NCBI GenBank assembly: GCA_003427395.1
Contig: BFEA01000061.1
Span: 76,273 to 113,462, forward strand
Source: Chara braunii
Taxonomy: Eukaryota; Streptophyta; Charophyceae; Charales; Characeae
Length of the DNA: 37,190 bases
Reading direction: 5' to 3'
Positions 8,891-19,223 of the stretch are shown here, piece after piece; position 1 is the first letter of the stretch, and every line of letters starts with the position of its first letter. The notes beneath the pieces are model-generated. The model was not told the origin of the DNA. It was given only the letters and a program-made list of their open reading frames with translations, and did not search any database. The position numbers and the translations under genes were made by a program.

Positions 8891-10066
8891 TTCTCCGAGT
8901 TACGTTATCTAAATAAGGAGAAAAGCAGTCTAGCGTTTTTTTAACTTTTTTTTCAGTTTTTTTAATTTGCAAGGAAAATGAGCAATAGCGAGATGACAAT
9001 GTCCAGAATGCACAATCACATTGAAGGCCAGATAGTATCACAGTGTCCAGAAAGCAGAAATGCACCAATATAACACCAATGAAGAATCATAACACTGAAA
9101 ACCAATGTCAATGAGAGCTTGCTCTCGCCACCACCAACATGAGTGTCCAGGCCCTATCTCCCTACTTGGTGCTCGGCGCCCAGCCTACTTCCTACACAGC
9201 TACAGTCTGCCTACAATTGACAATGCAACTGTTCACGTCAGCAGCTCACGAAGTACTTGAAGATGTTGCCCAATGCAGACCATCGCCAATACCAGGTATG
9301 TGCCCTCACATCACCATCATCATCATCCTTCTCTCTCTCTCCCCTGACTTACTCCCGCATCTACCCTCTGTACACCCGAAGACCACCCCTGCGCCTCACT
9401 GTAGTCCAAGCCCAACCAGCTATGGAGGCTGGGCTATGGCGCTGCCCTCAGCTGCGCCCTGCTCCCTGCACGACAGCACGTGCTAGCACTTTGCCTCTCA
9501 GCGTCAGCAGTAGCCCACGAGCGTTCGCTCCAGCAGTGCTGGCGCCAGCATGCAAATGCTGAATGAGGCTTCCGGCAGCAACCTCTTTCTTATATGGAGA
9601 GCCTGCCTGCCTTCGCAGCCTGGCTGGCCTGGGCTTCGGCCCAGAAGCTTCCGGTAGGCCCCAGGATGCTCCGCCTCTGTTGCAGCTACTGGGCCTCATT
9701 CAGTTGGGCCTCCCGACTGTCTGTGTATGAGGCTACGATTCTCGCCCAGGGCCTGCATTTTTGGAAAGGCCCAGAAGGCCATGGAATGTCTTTGTTGCTC
9801 GGCCTGTGTTTCCCTCAACCAACTGGCGCGTCACAACTGCCTGGACCCCAAATACGAAATTGGCAGCTGACTGAGCTGAGGGCCTCTCGTGATTTGTTAG
9901 GCCCGCCTTCACTTAGGGCGGGCACATTTGCAACTGGGCCTCTTAGGCCTGCCGAGGACCCAACTCCTCGCAAATTTCTTGTTTCGAATTTATTAATCTC
10001 GAAATGGCGTCACACCGTTGAGTTTTCTGAACTCAACAACGGTAGGTGGGACCAGACCCCAGGCCC

Positions 10067-10969
10067 CTGAAATCTCAAGAGTTGTGGTGTTCAATAGATT
10101 CCACTCCAACGCTTTTTTTCCCTTGTCCTTTTTTTTTTAATGCAACTAACAGTTTCATTCTGAATTGTCACTAGGAAATTGAAAAAAAATAGAGAAATCA
10201 ATTCACAGTTAGTGTGACCTACAATTACAAATCCATTACTTGTGGTAGGAAGGATAAGGGATAGGCTCGTACAATAACGCATTTTCAAGAGTGCTATGAT
10301 GAGGCCCTATTAAACCACCACTACATCGGAGCCTCTTTTTCCCAATACAAATGCCCACTGCCTGCCAAAAAAGAAAACGAACCGTCATGGGTGTGTTTTC
10401 TAACTTTTCTTTTCTTTTCCGATCCGGGTGGCACCCTCCATCTGAAACTCGTGGAAATGGACAAATTTCATTGGACTCTGTTTCCTGAGCACGGCAGTGG
10501 TGGTTTTGAATGGGAAAAGAAAAATGAACTCCAGAAATAGCGTGAGAAGTTGAGAACGAGTAGGGGGTGTAAAAAAAAGATAGCTTACATGGGCTGAGAT
10601 AAGGTTGTTAACCACCATCGGATCTGTTGCAAAATCAATGACAAGCAATGAAGGAAACAGAACAGGCAAAAAAAGAAAAAAAGAAAAAAGAAAGTCGTGA
10701 GTTGCACAGGGGCATCCATAAATAGTTAAAAACGTGTAAAGGTGCACTGCACAATTGTGTGTGTGTGTCACTGTGTGAGTGGAGGAAATGGACAACAAGA
10801 ACCCAAGGACTGCCTTTGAAATGTTTGGAAAAAGAAAAAAAACAAAACAAAAGGATAGTCTTTGAAAACAATCAGACATGACATGGCAGACCTTATGACC
10901 TGCTCTCTTTTTTTAAGTTTTTCTCTCCTACCATATCATGCTCTCTTTTCCTGATGGATAAAAGATTTC
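10067..10969. other. Intergenic spacer, no gene recognised
   Basis: Low-complexity A- and T-rich stretches with a few acceptor-like sites on the minus strand (for example TTCTTTTTTGGCAG near 10366), but no domain or consistent exon chain. It ends at the GGTCA target duplication of element B (10970-10974). Confidence 0.5.
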
Positions 10970-10974
10970 GGTCA

Positions 10975-11377
10975 TGATCCTGGCGATTTCGAAGAGCAAT
11001 GACACACAAAGAAATACGACACCATTCAATTGCAAACGAAATGAAAAAAACTTAAAAGGAGAAATAGACAAAGGAAGAAGAAGAATAAAGACTGTCAGAA
11101 GAATCAGCATCAGAAGAAGAAGAAGAAGAAGAAGAAGAAGAAGAAGAAGAAGAAGAAGAAGAAGATCCCCCTCCAACTCCCCATCTCACTTCAACCTCCT
11201 TATCTCCCCCAACCTCATAATTCAATAGATAATAATAATAACAATGAAGGAATGAACCAAAACCAATCTCCTCCTTACTGCCAGCAACACATGAGGTCCA
11301 CTATAGCAACGACCTACACCTTCTACCTCCTCTCCCTTGTAGGTGGCTATGGCGGACTAGTGGGGCCTTGCTTAACA
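10975..11377 (-). repeat. Element B 3' LTR, distal part (before insertion A)
   Basis: 403 bp matching 26506-26625 and 29711-29980 of the other B LTR: GATTTCGAAG, CCATTCAATTGCAAA, AGAAGAATAAAG, then TCCTTACTGCCA and GGCTATGGCGGACTAGTG. It contains a (GAA)n tract at 11112-11165. It is interrupted by element A directly after AACA at 11374-11377. Confidence 0.88.
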
Positions 11378-12324
11378 TGCAATCAGAATCGCTCTCTTCT
11401 TCGCTTCACACACATACAAACAGATGGTGATTCACACTAGCGCAAGGCGCTCACTCAAAGCTCAGAGATATGGAAACCAGAAACACAGTTCAGATGAAAA
11501 CTCGCTTCAATAGGCTATGACGCATCAGCACCTGTACACACCAACTCTCGTCACTGTCTGCCACCGTTCACACACACGCTCAACACTCAACTCCGGATCT
11601 CCCTGAATACTACCACGCACACACACTCAGCCTATCTTCTAACCTGCGGCGGGTATGGCCGCTCGCCACTACTGCTATGGCTACAACTCGCTCTTCAGCC
11701 CACTTCATCTTCGGGCAACCTGCAGACCACCTTTGCACAAGACGCTGTAGCAGCGCTTCCNCATGGCTTACGCAGTGAATGAATGAATGGCTGGGCGCTG
11801 CCTCTTGATTTATACTTTTGTAACTCATTGGTCTGNCCCTTTCCCAGGCCCTTGGTGCACACAGTCCCACACGGTACTTGCTTGACTGGACTCTGACTGA
11901 CTGGGACCGGTACTNCTGACTGCATGGGTTTGCACTGCCAATTCGATGCAGTCGCACTGCCGACGTAACGCAGTTGGGCTCACCACTTGCCCACTTGCCT
12001 CTAGCTTAACGTGAGGCAACTTCGAAAGGCCACTTCAGGACCTTCCGAAAGTCTGTGGACTTGGCCTTTCGAGTACTGTAGCAGCTACGACCTTGACCTT
12101 TCGGGACTGTAGCAGCTACGACCTCTACAGAGCTGTGACTCCTAATCGACAGAACTACAGATCGAACCCCTACCACTACGACAGACGGCAAACAACTACC
12201 AAAACACAGGTCACAGGTTCAAACACTCGGGGGTCAACTCGATACTGTACATGGGCGAAGTAAGGTCTGGGGGTCAAACTCTAGGGCCCACATCTGTGAC
12301 TGTAGAAACGTGAAAACCATTTCA
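11378..12324 (-). repeat. Element A 3' LTR
   Basis: Plus-strand ends TGCAATCAG and CATTTCA. Three ambiguous bases (11761, 11836 and 11915) fall here although the other LTR reads cleanly at the same places, which suggests reads from several copies were merged. It differs from the 5' LTR by a 26-bp segment kept here near 11503-11530, and by one fewer 31-bp unit at 12065-12126. Confidence 0.93.
11808..11831 (-). promoter_or_regulatory. LTR promoter elements: TATAAAT and CCAAT (3' LTR)
   Basis: On the minus (sense) strand TATAAAT is at 11814-11808 with CCAAT 12 bp upstream at 11831-11827. The same pair occurs in the 5' LTR at 19627-19650. The TATA box alone is kept in both solo LTRs (6733-6739 and 8101-8107), which supports function as the retroelement core promoter. 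Confidence 0.65.
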
Positions 12325-12338
12325 CTCCCGCCGGCCTA
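12325..12338 (-). promoter_or_regulatory. Element A polypurine tract
   Basis: On the minus strand GGCCGGCGGGAG lies directly upstream of the 3' LTR start TGAAATGG. The position between the TAG that closes pol (12336-12338) and the LTR fits the plus-strand priming site, although it is short and has pyrimidine interruptions. Confidence 0.55.
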
Positions 12339-12812
12339 AATTCGAGGTCCTCTGAGAATACTTCCGTCTAAGGCAGGACCTTTACCCTTCTTATCTCTTT
12401 CGTAGGCTCGGACTATATCGGGAGCTGTCTCTAGAAGTTCTGTTCGCGTGAACCAGCGGTCGTCTTCTGGCTCTTGATAGACAAATCTGACTTTGTACTG
12501 TTTCTGGGGACAACCTCTACCTCCTGTCCTGAAGACATCCTCACCTACTATCCCTTCAATGTCATATCTTCCATCCATATCTGGAGGAATCATAGATCTA
12601 TGTGATGGAAACTGTTGACTTGTGACGCAAGGCAACAACTTTGATGCATGGAACACTGGGTAGGTGTGGAGGTGTGTTGGAATCTCAATAGTATAGGAAG
12701 GTCCATCCTCTCCACCCTTGACTTCTAAGACTGGCCACGGTCCTCTATACGCAGGCAGTAATTTCTGTGAGATGTTCTCCTCAGGAGCGAACTCTTTTGA
12801 CTTGACCCAGAC
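12336..12812 (-). pseudogene. Element A integrase C-terminal region with chromodomain-like tail
   Basis: The same frame as the integrase core continues past a TGA at 12813-12815, where VGD is normally followed by Arg-Val-Trp. It then shows the conserved gypsy integrase tail (LLPAYRGPWPVLEV, YPVFHASKLLP) and a tail with YKVRFVYQEPEDDRWFTRTE and APDIVRAYE. That layout fits a chromodomain, which in chromoviruses targets integration to modified chromatin. The aromatic cage cannot be confirmed by eye. The frame closes with TAG 12 bp before the LTR. Confidence 0.7.
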
Positions 12813-13810
12813 TCAGTCGCCTACTTGAAATTGTGAGGGGCAACGATGCTTATTAGCTTGCTCTATCATTCTATGTTGGGCTTTCCTGAGGTTGTCGACA
12901 ATGGTAGCTATCTCTTTCTTGTGCTGTATCGCAAATTCTCGTGTACCGGGCGGTAGCCTCTGGATCTGATCCCGGTTAAGTCCCTCGAACGGTCTCCGTG
13001 GTCTAAATGACTTGTGCAGTTCGTTGGGAGTGCGACACGTAGATAAGTGCACGGTATTATTATATGCACTGGCTACCTTAGGGAGCATCTCATCCCAGTT
13101 GATCTGGTCGGGCCTAATGTACATCCTAAGAACTTGCTGCAGGAGCTTATTCATCTGTTCAGTCTGACCGTTAGTCTCAGGATGACGGCTAGATGACATC
13201 AGCAACTTTGAGCCATAGACTTTCATCAGTTCCTACCGGTTTTGACTGGTGAACCTGGTGTCTCTGTCACTAACTATCGACAACAGTATACCATGTTCAC
13301 TGACCCAATGATCAAAGAACTTCTGAACAACTAAATCTGTTCGTGCCTCTGCAGGCAGAGGAACGAAAATTGCATACTTGATAAATCTATCAACTATAAC
13401 CATGACTTGACTTTTGCCATGCCTACTCTTGACTTGAGTATCCATAAAGTCAATGGACACAGAATCCTCGGGTCTATCAGGAATAGGCAAGGGTCTGGGA
13501 AGACCAAGAGCGGCTTGCGTAGTAGTCTTGTTTCTCTGACAGACTTTACAAACTACGCACGTACTCTATGCAGTCGGCCTTCATCCCAAGCCAGATATAC
13601 GCGTGCATGAGGTTAGCGAGTGTCTTTTGCCACCCAAAGTGTCCCTCTGTGTCGTGGCATTCCCCTAAGATCAAACTGCGGATCTCTTCACTGTTAGGAA
13701 TGCACAGACGGTCAGCTACATTAGACTTCTCAAACAGTAATCCATCAGTAGTGCAGTAGTCTGGTTCGGACTCTGGGGACTCCCTAACTCTCTTGAGGAG
13801 GTCACTATAG
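12813..13810 (-). pseudogene. Element A integrase (H2C2 zinc finger and DDE core)
   Basis: The N-terminal zinc finger is visible: HDTEGH gives the His pair and, about 30 residues on, CKVCQ gives the Cys pair, separated by a frameshift near 13550. The core shows the first Asp in SIDFMD, the second in SDRDTRF and the catalytic Glu region in HPETNGQTEQMN, the usual gypsy integrase signature. One in-frame TAG (13233-13235) sits between the second Asp and the Glu where related proteins usually have Gln. Another TAG (13843-13845) lies upstream. Integrase joins cDNA to host DNA; this copy cannot be translated whole. Confidence 0.85.
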
Positions 13811-13849
13811 ATAGGGTCATGTGCATACGCTTCTCTAACTTTCTATTGC

Positions 13850-14420
13850 AGGTCTCTACCTATATCCAAGCAAGTAATGTTTCCAGTGCTCTAGTGCTTG
13901 CCTGAGAGCGTAGAGTTCCCTCTCGTAGGTGGATGTCGCTACCTTCTCTAACGACATCCTGGCAGACATGAACTCTACGGGCCTATATCCATTCCCATCG
14001 TCTTGCTGTAAAACAGCACCTATGTCGTACTAACTCGCGTCGGTGGTTACAACGAAAGGCAGCGACGGGTCAGTTACCTTAAGGACTGGGTACTCTATCA
14101 AAGCCCGCTTTAACTTCTTCAGGGCTGATGTACAATCCTTGTCCCACTTCCAGATTGCTTCTTTCTTTAGCAACCTGCGAAGGGGTGCAGCGATGGTGGA
14201 GAAGTTCCTTACGAACTTCTACAGTAGTTAGCTAGGCCTAAGAACGATCGCAACTCTGTCAGTGCGCGGGGCGTTGGCCAATCTCTAATCGCTGCGATTT
14301 TGTTGTCTTCAGGTCTAACGTCGTCTCCATCTAAGACGTGGCCTAAGTACAAAACTTGGGTCTTGGCCCATTCGCACTTCTTCGCGTTGATCTTGAAGTC
14401 AGCTTCTCTAAGCTTCTCTA
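13850..14420 (-). pseudogene. Element A RNase H domain, partly deleted
   Basis: Reading around several breaks gives the RT connection (LGHVLDGDDV, LTELRSFLGLANY) and the start of the RNase H fold (PFVVTTDAS, then a TAG at 14030-14032, then YDIGAVLQQDDG; the family usually has DASQYGIGAVL). STYERELYALRQALEHWKHYLLG follows, then the sequence jumps to the linker before the integrase, so the C-terminal half of RNase H is missing. A perfect 10-bp tandem duplication at 14401-14420 shifts the frame between RT and this domain. Confidence 0.75.
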
Positions 14421-15107
14421 AGTTTCTCCAAGACCTGCCTCAGATGACCCTCATGCTCTTGGAGGGTCTTGCTAAAGACTAAGATATCATCTAGATACAC
14501 TACCACAATTCTATCTAACCATGGCCTAAACAAATCATTCATACAACGCTGGAATGTAGCGAGTGCATTGGTTAGTCGAAAGGGCATAACTATAAACTCA
14601 TAGTGCCCATATCTAGTCCGGAATGCTGTCTTATACTGATCATCAAGGTGAACCTCTATCTGATGATAACCGGACTTTAAGTCTATCTTCGAGAAATATT
14701 TGCAGCCCTGCACCCGATCCAACAAGTCATCTACACGGGCCAGTGGTTCTGCATTCTTCACTGTAATTGCATTAAGACCTCTATGGTCTATGCACACGTG
14801 CAACTCACCCTCCTTCTTCGGGAGGTGCTCCGAATGGAGACGGACTGGGCCTAATCCAACCTTTTTCAAGGAGCTCGTCCAATCGCTTACGCAGCTCCTC
14901 TAACTCCCTTGGGGACATTCTGTACACAACACCCTTAGGAGTCCTACTGCCAGGCTCTATCTCGATTCGATGCTGGATTGGTCGCGGTACTACTGTTGGT
15001 GGCTTAGCTAAGTCCGTAAACTCCTCCACCAGCTTGGCAATAGTAGGGTCTATGGGTCTCTCTTCCTTAGGCTCAATGACCGACCTAACGTAGGCTACAA
15101 AGACCTA
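14408..15107 (-). pseudogene. Element A reverse transcriptase
   Basis: The N-terminal part shows IEIEPGSRTPKGVVYRMSP and ELEELRKRLDELLEKGWIRP followed by SPFGAP. A frameshift at about 14825 then leads into KKEGELHVCIDHRGLN, YFSKIDLKSGYHQIE, RYGHYEFIVMPF and the catalytic YLDDILVFS. These are Ty3/gypsy RT blocks 1-5. A TAG at 15105-15107 lies upstream in the same frame. RT copies the element RNA into cDNA. All three catalytic Asp positions appear to be present, so the lesion is the frame and not the active site. Confidence 0.93.
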
Positions 15108-15287
15108 TTCTTCCAATTGCTTCTTCCTCACCAATCGCGCGAACGCGGGAGCACTGAGGCAACAATGTGCCAGAGAGTTTTCTACTCCTGACACATGAAA
15201 CAGACGAGCCGTCTTAACTTCGTCTGTTGCACTAGGGAGCCTACACTCATGCTCTCTCAGGTGGAGTGTGGCTCCTACCGCCTCTCC

Positions 15288-15627
15288 CTAGTCCATTCCT
15301 AGTACTATATCGAAGGGGAGGCTGTCCTCTACGAGGAGAGTCGGGGAATGGAAGACTTTCTCCACCTTCCCATCCTTCTCTAGGCGAAAGTACGCCTGGA
15401 CTCCCTCTACGTAATCCTCAACTCGCATAGTGCGATTGTCTGCGAGGATACTAACTACAGGGTCTTCCAACTTTTGGACTTTTAAACCCAACTTAACTTC
15501 TGCAGCGCCTTTCTAGTAATATAGCTGCGTGTAGCCCCACTATCTATAAGGGCCCCTACTCTGCCTCTAAAATCTCTACATCTACTAAGACTAACTGTCC
15601 CTTCGCATCCTTCTTAATCTTGGCCTA
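15288..15627 (-). pseudogene. Element A retroviral-type aspartic protease
   Basis: The active-site loop ALIDSGATRSYIT is at about 15515-15550 (DSG codons within 15533-15544). After a one-base frame change near 15495 the domain continues LGLKVQKLEDPVVS and ends LPFDIVLGMD. That motif is normally followed by Trp and here by TAG (15288-15290). A further in-frame TAG is at 15625-15627, just upstream. The protease matures Gag-Pol. Confidence 0.85.
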
Positions 15628-15705
15628 GACAGGCCTCCTCTCCTTCAATTCTTTTGCCACGCCTATGAGCGAAGTATGTGGTGCGCACACTCCTCTCCAC
15701 ATGGT

Positions 15706-15903
15706 CTAGGGATAGGGGCAGTTGCGCCCCCTACCGGCGATTGCCTTTGCTGCTTGTGCAGCAAATCGGGCCTCTCTGTACTTAGGGCAGTATTTAATGA
15801 TATGACCAGGATCACCGCAATAGATGCACTGATCATGGTCGATCCTCCTCTGCCAAACTGTTTGTTCAAGGCCCAAATCTTCCCAAGGCCTGCCCTGTGG
15901 CAA
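15706..15903 (-). pseudogene. Element A nucleocapsid zinc knuckle
   Basis: A CCHC knuckle CIYCGDPGHIIKYC (C-x2-C-x4-H-x4-C) is followed by the basic stretch KYREARFAAQAAKA. It belongs to the 3' end of gag and binds element RNA during packaging. It is out of frame with the gag core because of indels near 15905-15965, where TAG and TAA stops also occur. Confidence 0.85.
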
Positions 15904-15946
15904 GCCAGGGTGCCATCCACCCCTCCTGTAAGGTGACCGATTAGAA

Positions 15947-17152
15947 CTAGAGCGGTTTTGCGGGGGACCTTGACCCTACCTCACGCTTGGCGGCCTCCTC
16001 TACCACCAACCCCCTGATCGCCCTGTCCACGACCACCAGAGGCCCATCCCCTTGGCCCTGGCCTCTCCCTCTTCCTTGCGGCCTCCCTCCAGCCGCGGCA
16101 ACAACATAAGTCCTCCCCTGACCTACACTACCATCATCCTCTTCGAGGCCCCATTCTATCTGATCATATGGGACCTCTTCCATACCACCCTCATCTAACG
16201 TAAGGATCACGTGATCCTTACCCTTAACCTGACCTGAGATGGTACGGCCTTTCCACTTCTTTCCCTTGTCCAAGTCCTTATGCCAGAAAGTGGAAACCGG
16301 CATGGACTGCGCCTAGAACGCTACCACCTCCCTACTCAAGGTATCGTAGGTCATGGTAGATTCTCTGCCCCTTTCAAAAAAGTGCCCGCGCAGAGGCTCG
16401 GGCATGACACGATATAATAGGTTGACCAATTGGATCTCTGTGACCCCATGATCAAGGACGGCGACCACCTCATCCATCACACCCTTGAGTGCCCTTGCAC
16501 TCTTCCAACGGTGAGTGTGAATGGTCTGCAACTTGTCAGAAGCTTTGACGCTTTGTGTGACATCCGCAAACCTTTCGCGCAGTAACTTGAAAAACTCACT
16601 AAGAGGAGTGATTGCAGAATAGGCAAACATATCGTTATCACACTTAGCAGCACGGCAAAGCGACCAGGCGAAGCTCGCTGCTTCGTCCCTTGGCGCATGG
16701 AAGGCTATGAGCACATGCTCGTCAGAGAATATATTTTGGAGATGCACGTAGGAGTTTACATTGGCCTCCCAGTTATCGAAGTTCTCCTCCTTCTTCCCAC
16801 TGTAAGAATCAGGGAACTTAACAGGCTCTCTACAAGGGCGAGCTTCTTCCTCTCTGGGTGCAGCCAACTTTGCGCCTTCTATGGCGCCGGCGCAGAATTG
16901 CTCTTTGCTCTCTAACCTCGCCTGCACTTTTGAGCCCACGTGCATCAACATTTCGCATACAAACTCTCTGAACCCCAATCGTATTGATCGCACAGCTATG
17001 TCCTGACTCCTCCCAAATTGGTACTGCTCCTCCTGAGCCTGCGCTAGGCGCTCTATACTCTTCGCCATGACCTCCATTTTTCCTTTCAACTCCGCTTGTG
17101 CCTCCATTTGCGCCCTTAACTGTTTTATCTCCTCCAGTTCCTTCGCCGCCTA
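15947..17152 (-). pseudogene. Element A gag core (capsid-like)
   Basis: One reading frame interrupted only by TAG at 17150-17152 and 16313-16315. It runs from a coiled-coil (ELKGKMEVMAKSIERLAQAQ) to PVKFPDSYSGKKEENFDNWE, FKLLRERFADVTQSVKASDK and LVNLLYRVMPEPLRGHF. That order fits the Ty3/gypsy gag fold. It is followed by an Arg/Gly-rich stretch. The zinc knuckle lies further downstream out of frame. Confidence 0.8.
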
Positions 17153-17774
17153 CATTATTTTCTCCCTCGCCCTGGTCAGTCGCAACTTCCACTCCAACTT
17201 TTTCTCATCCTCGATCGTCTGCCGTTTGAGGGGGTCTTTCTCGGCTTCCAATTCCTTGACTACCGCCTCCTGTTCTTCCCTGGGAACAAATAACATCGCC
17301 TCCTCCTGTTCTCCCAGAGACAGATTGGCAACCCATTCAGAAACCTTCATCTCCAACCACACTCGTCTCGCCTCTGTCCCTGATACTTCTCCTAATCAGA
17401 GGCACTTCTTCCACCTTTTTCTCTTCTTCTTCTTCCTCTTCTACATCCACTGCTTTCATTTTTTCTTCCTCCTCCTTCTTTACCCTTTGCAACTCTTCCT
17501 CCAACTTCTTTCTTTTTGCGACCTGCTCCTGCAACAAGGCCAACTTCTTGGCCTGCTTCACAACCTCCCTCTTCTCTTTCTTGGCCTTCTGCTCGGCCAA
17601 GATCCTCGCAGCCTCCTCCTCCTGTTCCGAGGTGTAGGGAGTAGTGCTCGCACCACCCCTGGTATCTACTCTACACGTAAAAGTGTTCCAGAACCCCAAG
17701 GGAAAAAGGAGACACCAAAGGGTCCCCCAGAGGGAGAACCCCACGAGCACACCGTACATAGGGTAGTCGTCCAT
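17150..17774 (-). pseudogene. Element A gag N-terminal coiled-coil region
   Basis: Two overlapping minus-strand frames joined by a frameshift near 17340-17395. The first has a Lys/Glu-rich coiled coil (EEEAARILAEQKAKKEKREV) and an acidic tract. The second has SEWVANLSLGEQEEAMLFVP and DPLKRQTIEDEKKLEWKLRL and leads in frame into the gag core after TAG 17150-17152. The hydrophobic first 35 codons may be 5' leader read by chance; the true start is unresolved. Confidence 0.6.
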
Positions 17775-18468
17775 GGTGTTAGGTGCACGACAATGAATGT
17801 CCCATTCCTCACCACTTAGACCTACCCACTTGATTGACTAACTAATTGTCTAAGGACCGCAAAGTCTTACCCTTTGATCCAGCCAGGTTACCACAACCGA
17901 CGTAGGCTTCAGCCACCATTGTCCTTTACAATCCAGACCCAGATGCCCAGCACCTGCGGTCAATCCCACCTGGCTTTCTCTCCGGTTTAGAACCCTGTCA
18001 ACTATGGTCACTAGCCTAGACCTATTTCTAAGTTGTCACTACAGGACTTTAGTGCTGATCAGGAGGCATTTAAGGAGATCCCCCATAACTCCTCAGGAAT
18101 TCTTTAATGTCGCAGACAGGATGACGCGATCAGCAAGTCCTCTCAAGACTTAGACAGCTTGTTGTGCAGCCCACAACTCGGATTTGGGCCTACTGTGCCA
18201 CACCGAGCAGCCTGCTGGTCTGTACCGGTCCTTGGGAGGGTTTGTGTCCTCCGAGTTGTCAGACACAAACTTTAGCCCTACTCAGCCCGTGTGGGTTTGG
18301 TCAACAACGCTCTATGACCTCATTCACAGAGTTCCTATCACCTGGACAGAAGAGACTCAATGCCGAAAGAAGAGACAGACAGACTCAGCAAGTACCATGG
18401 GGTGAGTGCACATCCATAGGGCGAGGGAATTGGCTGAGGGCTTGGCGAGATTATACCAACTCCAGCTT

Positions 18469-18601
18469 GGTCAATTTCGTGGTCAACAACTCTGGTCAAC
18501 ACCTTGGTCAACCCTTGGTCCACGCCGGTCAACTCCTTGGTCAACCCCCCGGTCAATGCTCGGTCAACCCTCGGTCAACTCCTTGGTCAACGCCGGTCTC
18601 G
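18469..18601 (-). repeat. Phased array of TTGACC (W-box-like) repeats
   Basis: GGTC words start at 18469, 18481, 18494, 18506, 18517, 18528, 18539, 18551, 18562, 18573, 18585 and 18596. Spacings are 11-13 bp, mostly 11 or 12. Ten continue as GGTCAA, which on the sense (minus) strand is TTGACC, the W-box core bound by WRKY factors in plants. The near-helical spacing would place the sites on one face of the DNA. Confidence 0.85.
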
Positions 18602-18863
18602 ACTATGGCCGCCAACCTCCTTCCTCCTCACCAACCTTCGTTTCTCTTCCCCCCTTCTTTTTTCTTCCTAATTTCTTCTCTCTTCACCCTAGCTATGGCT
18701 TCTTTCTCCTTTATCGTCCCTCCTTCCTCTTCCTCAACTATGGCTTCTCTTTCCTCCTTCATCTCTCCCTCCTCCTTCACTCGTCTTCTTTCTTTCACCT
18801 CCGTGTCCAAGCTCCGAAGCTATGGCCGCCTTCTTCCTTGGACCGCACAACAATCTTCTATCG

Positions 18864-18866
<3 letters not shown>

Positions 18867-18921
<55 letters not shown>

Positions 18922-19036
18922 CCGTCGTCTTCTTTGTAGGTACGCAGCACCTCACTTCAGTGGCGCTGCTATGGCGAACCTCCTTCGATGGCGCGACTAC
19001 AGTTTTGACGCCCAGACAACCATCGCCCATGGGATN

Positions 19037-19082
<46 letters not shown>

Positions 19083-19200
19083 ATTGTCTTCTTTTTGCAG
19101 GTACGCGGCACCTCACTTCAATGGCGCAGCTATGGCGGACCTCCTCTTTCGATGGCGCATCTACCATTATGGCGCCGAGACAGCGACGGCGCGTGGAGTA
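18867..19200. repeat. Tandem duplication led by (TC)n tracts
   Basis: Two units of about 165 bp each start with a (TC)n tract (18867-18918 and 19037-19077). Each continues CTTCGYC, GTCTTCTTT, GCAGGTACGC, ACCTCACTTCA and GCTATGGCG. One ambiguous base (19036) sits at the junction between the units, a likely assembly stumble. Confidence 0.85.
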
Positions 19201-19210
19201 ACGGGAACCA

Positions 19211-19222
19211 GCTCCGATACCA
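19211..19222 (-). other. Element A primer-binding site (initiator tRNA-Met type)
   Basis: The minus strand reads TGGTATCGGAGC just inside the 5' LTR. It matches TGGTATCAGAGC, the plant retroelement site complementary to the 3' end of initiator tRNA-Met, with one mismatch. The plus strand shows the tRNA-like GATACCA. Confidence 0.85.
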
Positions 19223-19223
19223 A

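Larger units (their letters stand above)
7550..10066. mobile_element. Larger TIR element (about 1.6 kb net) split by a solo LTR
   Basis: The left end at 7550 reads GGACCAGGGGTCTGG then TCCCACCTAC. The reverse complement of the right end at 10066 reads GGGCCTGGGGTCTGG then TCCCACCTAC, giving 25 bp with two mismatches. Both ends continue into GTTGAGTTTTCT hairpin sequence. Bases 7662-8579 are a solo LTR plus its duplication. The remaining interior has no recognisable transposase. Part of it (about 9120-10010) is GC-rich and LTR-like, with a minus-strand ATATAAG at about 9590. I could not find an unambiguous target duplication outside the ends. Confidence 0.6.
17775..19210 (-). other. Element A 5' untranslated leader
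   Basis: About 1.4 kb between the primer-binding site and gag with no conserved frame. It contains a phased TTGACC array (18469-18601), pyrimidine-rich plus-strand sequence (18630-18830) and a tandem duplication each time introduced by a (TC)n tract (18867-19200). It presumably carries packaging and dimerisation signals and any internal promoter. Confidence 0.7.

Noticed and set aside
9594-10070. 158-codon plus-strand frame
   Set aside because: GC-rich LTR-like sequence inside a TIR element. The frame runs through the right TIR, and no motif is present.
10400-10879. 159-codon minus-strand Phe/Leu-rich frame
   Set aside because: The hydrophobicity comes from A-rich plus-strand tracts. There is no convincing signal, domain or splice chain. 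Acceptor-like sites near 10366 and 10489 were considered but no matching exon set was found.
17067-17819. 250-codon plus-strand frame
   Set aside because: It is antisense to the element A gag, whose coiled-coil and gag motifs are clear on the minus strand. The frame is rich in Phe, Leu and Ser as expected from antisense of Lys/Glu codons.
11761-19036. Ambiguous bases at 11761, 11836, 11915 and 19036 as real variation
   Set aside because: They fall in LTR and tandem-repeat sequence where collapsed repeats are expected, so I treat them as assembly uncertainty.
18164-19201. 345-codon plus-strand frame
   Set aside because: Crosses the TTGACC array, (TC)n tracts (Ser-Leu repeats) and an ambiguous base in the untranslated leader of a minus-strand element. 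No domain is present.
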